From Rubrobacter sp. (GTDB lineage Bacteria > Actinomycetota > Rubrobacteria > Rubrobacterales > Rubrobacteraceae), in NCBI GenBank assembly GCA_016781635.1, contig JADDPY010000266.1, forward strand, positions 4,627-10,119: DNA of 5,493 nucleotides, read 5' to 3'. Made by a program: the position numbers and the translations under genes. A model generated the notes under the pieces. It did no database searches. It had not been told where the DNA came from and saw nothing but the letters and a program-made list of their open reading frames with translations. Below, piece by piece: positions 5,233-5,493 of the stretch; the stretch's first letter is position 1, and each line of letters starts with the position of its first letter.

Positions 5233-5493
5233 ATGGCGAGGAGCAACGGGGCGTTCGCGGACCCCATGAAGCTGTGGGGGCAATGGTATGAGAATACCTC
5301 CAGGGTTTGGGCGGGCTCGATGAAGAGCGCACAGAGCGGAGGATACGCGGACCCCTACGGGCTTTACCGGCAGTGGATCTCCGCGGTCTCCCCCAACGGT
5401 GGCGCTGCTGCGAACGGCAACGGGCATTCCGCAGCCGTCTCCCCGGGTAGCATGCCGGGGATGGGCGGGATGCCGCAGATGGACCAGAAGAGC
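5233..5493 (+). CDS. Probable PHA synthase subunit PhaE or phasin-like protein, N-terminal 87 codons (runs off window)
   Basis: The frame is open from ATG 5233 to the window end. The first 53 residues are amphipathic and Trp/Tyr-rich. They contain an imperfect tandem repeat of 30-residue period: FADP-x2-LWGQW at 8-18 and YADP-x2-LYRQW at 38-48. A linker rich in Ala, Gly and Asn follows (56-69), then a Gly/Met/Pro-rich stretch (72-83). Aromatic segments of this kind with Q-W and Y-x-N patterns resemble the N-terminus of class III PHA synthase subunit PhaE, which pairs with PhaC on storage granules. Phasins can look similar. The PHA depolymerase nearby supports a granule role, but a partner phaC is not visible in this window. 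No signal peptide or membrane segment is seen. It has its own -10 box and leader, so it starts a new transcription unit. The PhaE assignment is tentative; that the frame is coding is much surer. Confidence 0.6.
   Translation, partial: MARSNGAFADPMKLWGQWYENTSRVWAGSMKSAQSGGYADPYGLYRQWISAVSPNGGAAANGNGHSAAVSPGSMPGMGGMPQMDQKS

Noticed and set aside
5094..5291. 65-codon plus-strand frame starting in the leader
   Set aside because: It spans the TATAAT, hairpins and ribosome site, overlaps the better-supported gene at 5233 in another frame, and has no good ribosome site.

Overview
The window is GC-rich, compactly coded DNA with good Shine-Dalgarno sites. ATA (Ile) and GTA (Val) codons occur alongside the GC-rich ones. 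Together with the gene content this suggests a high-GC actinobacterium, possibly Rubrobacter-like. That placement is an inference from style and gene families; no rRNA or other marker gene is present.

Layout, left to right. (1) Positions 1-144 hold the 3' end of a plus-strand AiiA/AttM-type lactonase of the metallo-beta-lactamase fold. (2) A strong 13-bp hairpin at 148-178 sits between convergent genes and terminates mainly the minus-strand gene. (3) A minus-strand iron-dependent alcohol dehydrogenase of the hydroxyacid-oxoacid transhydrogenase (HOT/ADHFE1) type covers 204-1490 and has its own sigma70-like promoter. (4) A minus-strand PHB-depolymerase-family esterase without a signal peptide covers 1718-2602. 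(5) A 271-bp divergent promoter region follows. (6) A plus-strand AMP-forming acyl-CoA ligase (2874-4571) is closely followed by a small VOC/glyoxalase-fold protein (about 4593-4976). (7) A 256-bp non-coding leader contains a consensus TATAAT and two competing hairpins. (8) The 5' end of a plus-strand gene runs off the window at 5493. Its product starts with two copies of an ADP-x2-L-aromatic-x-Q-W motif, which resembles the N-terminus of the PHA synthase subunit PhaE or a phasin.

The genes fit a polyhydroxyalkanoate (PHA) and hydroxyacid neighbourhood. The depolymerase would release hydroxyacids from storage granules. The ligase could reactivate a hydroxyacid or fatty acid to its CoA thioester. 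The last gene could be a synthase subunit or granule protein. The HOT-type enzyme is specific for 4-hydroxybutyrate in its characterised relatives, and AttM/BlcC-type lactonases can hydrolyse gamma-butyrolactone to 4-hydroxybutyrate. The set can therefore be read as a possible 4-hydroxybutyrate hub: lactone or polymer to 4HB, then either to succinate semialdehyde or back to a CoA thioester. This is the most interesting hypothesis in the window. It rests on family-level substrate assignments and proximity, not on a shared operon. I saw no CRISPR array, tRNA, rRNA, insertion sequence or clear sign of recent transfer.
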